Source: Artemisia argyi
Lineage: Eukaryota; Streptophyta; Magnoliopsida; Asterales; Asteraceae
Direction of reading: 5' to 3'
DNA length: 64,000 nt
Assembly (NCBI GenBank): GCA_030686995.1
Contig: CM060709.1
Location: 309,225,357-309,289,356, forward strand
The translations under genes and the position numbers were made by a program. Positions 62,158 to 64,000 of this stretch are shown piece by piece. Below the pieces are notes generated by a model. It saw only the letters and a list, made by a program, of their open reading frames with translations. It was not told the origin of the DNA and ran no database searches. How positions within the stretch are numbered: position 1 is the stretch's first letter; the number at the start of each line of letters is the position of its first letter.

Positions 62158-62926
62158 CCAATGTTTTAAAAAGCGCGCCTACTCCCTAAATCTCACGAGG
62201 CTCCAGCCTTTGGGATTTTTTCAGATCGAGGCTCACGACATGCATGAATCCCGTAAAAATCGTAGCGCCTTGGGGATTTTTGCGCTTTTGCGCATTGGGG
62301 ATTTTTGCGCCTTGAAGATGTAACGGGGTTTTGGCCTTTTTTTTCTTAATAGTAAGATACATTTTGGGCTTACATGTTATATACATTAGGCCCTTTAAGT
62401 CATAAAGTATCTAATAACCCTAATATTTTAAAAAATAACTAAAACACACAATCAACAAAGACATATATATTTTTTATAATCTAATGTCTAAGAATAGTAG
62501 CTTATTAACAGACACAAATGTTGTTTCTTTAGTGTTAACTGTTACCAACCAACTATAGATTTGTTGTTGTTGATAGTTGATAGAGATACATGGTAATTTG
62601 TTAAATTTTATAAGTCATAAACTCATATATTGTAATGTATATTCAGGTATTTAGGGTAGTTCATGGATTATGATATGTTGCTTGCTTGATATTTTAGGTT
62701 TAAATGCAAGCTTTATTAGATGTAATAACTATTAAGTGGCATTATGCATTGAATATTGATATTTTTGTGTAATTTAAGCTGCATAAGTTGTCACATATGT
62801 TATAAAAAAACCTAAATGTATAGTGCGCCTCATATTTATGAATCTCGCGCCTTGGTTTACGCCTCGACTCGAGGCTCTTTGACCCCCTTAGCGCCTTAGT
62901 GCGCCTTGAGCCTTTCATAACATTGG
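62158..62926. mobile_element. Unclassified MITE-like element (769 bp) with GCGCCTT-rich ends
   Basis: It begins CCAATGTTTTAAAAAGCGCGCC and ends GCCTTTCATAACATTGG, inverted at the tips. TCAAAT flanks it on both sides (62152-62157 and 62927-62932). GCGCCTTG / GAGGCTC words cluster at both ends while the middle is AT-rich. There is no coding capacity and no superfamily can be given. Confidence 0.55.
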
Positions 62927-63397
62927 TCAAATCTCATTTATACTTTATAAGCAAGTGGTCACAAACTCACAAGAGAAGTTAACTAGAAAAGGGAATTTAA
63001 TAGTTTAAAAAGATGTCCACAAGCAACTCAATCTATTATAAACTTTATATAGAGTTTTTCTTTTTGTAAAGTTGATTGTTTTCTTATGTAAAAGATTATT
63101 TTTGTAATCAGATTTTTTTTGTCAACTATTTGATGCTTTTCAAAACAGATCAACAGTAAATAAAAGTATAGAGGCCTTTTAATCATAACTTGTGGCTTTT
63201 TATATAAAGGGTTTGAACACATCGTTACATAAACTTAAACTCTTAAATTCTGTAAAGATGTGTATCTTTTCTAAATTGTTAACGTGACCATTTTAGAGTT
63301 ATTGCACTTAGCATGAATTAAATTTGAAAATTCTCTCATGTTAAAGTCACAAACTTTTTATCATCAAGCTAATCATGTGTAACTAAAAGAGATCTAA
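62927..63397. other. Intergenic DNA, nothing recognised
   Basis: AT-rich DNA without a credible ORF, between two MITEs. Confidence 0.5.
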
Positions 63398-63614
63398 GAC
63401 CGGTAGTAATGGAGGGGGTCGACTACAAGGTCGGTCGCCTCCTCAAACGCGTCCTCCTACAGTGCTCCCACCAGACGCGTGCCCCATAGAAGAAAATAAA
63501 ATGAAGGCTTGGTCGCTTGGGCGACCGAGTGTGTGAGTGTTGTGTGTGAGTTTTTATTTATTAAGTTGTTTAAGTGGACATGTTTTTTGTGGTGACCGAT
63601 GCACCTTATTACAC
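63398..63614. mobile_element. Probable PIF/Harbinger-type MITE (217 bp)
   Basis: It starts GACCGGTAGTAATGG, similar to one end of the MITE at 50972-51285, and ends CACCTTATTACAC. TAA lies on both sides (63395-63397 and 63615-63617). The terminal repeats are offset by about five bases, so one end is probably shortened. GC-rich CGACC/GGTCG words fill the left part. Confidence 0.4.
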
Positions 63615-63674
63615 TAAGGTAGTTTTTGATAATGACTTAAAGATTCTTAATTTATAAATATGTAAATTTATTAA

Positions 63675-63865
63675 GGGTCTGTTTGTTTAATTTTTTCATT
63701 AAGTCGTGTTAATTAACAAATGACTTAATGTAGACAACTTCAGTTTTATTACTTAATATTTTAAGTCATCTTACTCTATTAAGTCACAAACAAACAGTTT
63801 TTATATGACTTAATTAATTCAGTTTTTTTCATATTAATTCAATTAAGTCGAAATCAAACACCCCC
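63675..63865. mobile_element. PIF/Harbinger-type MITE (191 bp)
   Basis: It starts GGGTCTGTTTGTTTAAT and its other end complements to GGGGGTGTTTGATTTCG, with TAA on both sides (63672-63674 and 63866-63868). GGGxxTGTTTG ends with a TAA duplication are a standard PIF/Harbinger MITE signature. ACTTAAT/ATTAAGT words repeat throughout. Confidence 0.7.
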
Positions 63866-64000
63866 TAAGTCATTAATTGAGTGTTTGTTTGGTACTTAAT
63901 TTAAATGAATGACCTTCTAGAAAAAGTCATGGAAATAAGGGTGTCCATATTAAGTCATCACTTTTTCATACTTTTAAATATTTACCCTCTCACTTATTAA

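Overview
The window is nuclear DNA of a flowering plant, most likely a eudicot of the daisy family (Asteraceae). The evidence for a plant is split genes with GT-AG introns, plant-only kinase families, initiator-Met-tRNA primed LTR retrotransposons and many MITEs and SINEs. The family assignment is an inference from the style of the first kinase domain and from an acidic/coiled-coil ORF placed ahead of gag in a Tekay-like element; it is not proven here. Few host genes are present and most of the sequence is mobile DNA.

Layout. 1-584: one end of a CACTA transposon. 740-5110: a tandem duplication of a TAXI/EDGP-like (inactive aspartic protease fold) gene on the minus strand. One copy is intact (3287-4609); the other is a deleted pseudogene fused to its own upstream region. 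A Harbinger-type MITE lies between them. 6612-8958: a minus-strand Copia remnant with a complete non-autonomous LTR element nested in one of its LTRs. 8964-9440: LINE reverse-transcriptase debris. 10768-15337: a receptor-like kinase domain followed in phase by a CRK-like pseudokinase. Together they read as one six-exon tandem kinase (kinase-pseudokinase) gene, carrying one +1 frameshift in the first domain and two MITEs in its introns. 16309-19782: a SINE and a 2.8-kb decayed Copia element, both with target-site duplications. 19925-24395: a 5'-truncated, intron-containing isoleucyl-tRNA synthetase pseudogene.

24891-49763 is a 25-kb nest of Gypsy elements. The outer Tekay-like element has LTRs of about 3.5 kb, an extra 360-aa ORF before gag and a gag-pol broken by five stops and a frameshift. 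An 11.2-kb inner Gypsy derivative (30062-41298, TSD ATTTT) is inserted in its leader. A 3.1-kb reverse solo LTR (31834-34932, TSD TCCGA) is inserted in an LTR of that inner element. The order of events is clear: outer, then inner, then solo.

49764-64000: an intact five-exon dual-specificity phosphatase gene (52261-54459) with a hAT MITE and a SINE in intron 3, another SINE, several MITEs, and a PIF/Harbinger element (59745-61708) whose transposase keeps its DDE residues but has three stop codons.

The probable working genes are the TAXI-like protein, the DSP phosphatase and, if the frameshift is an assembly error or a recent mutation, the tandem kinase. All coordinates and motifs were read by eye. 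No database or alignment program was used, and family names rest on motif recognition.
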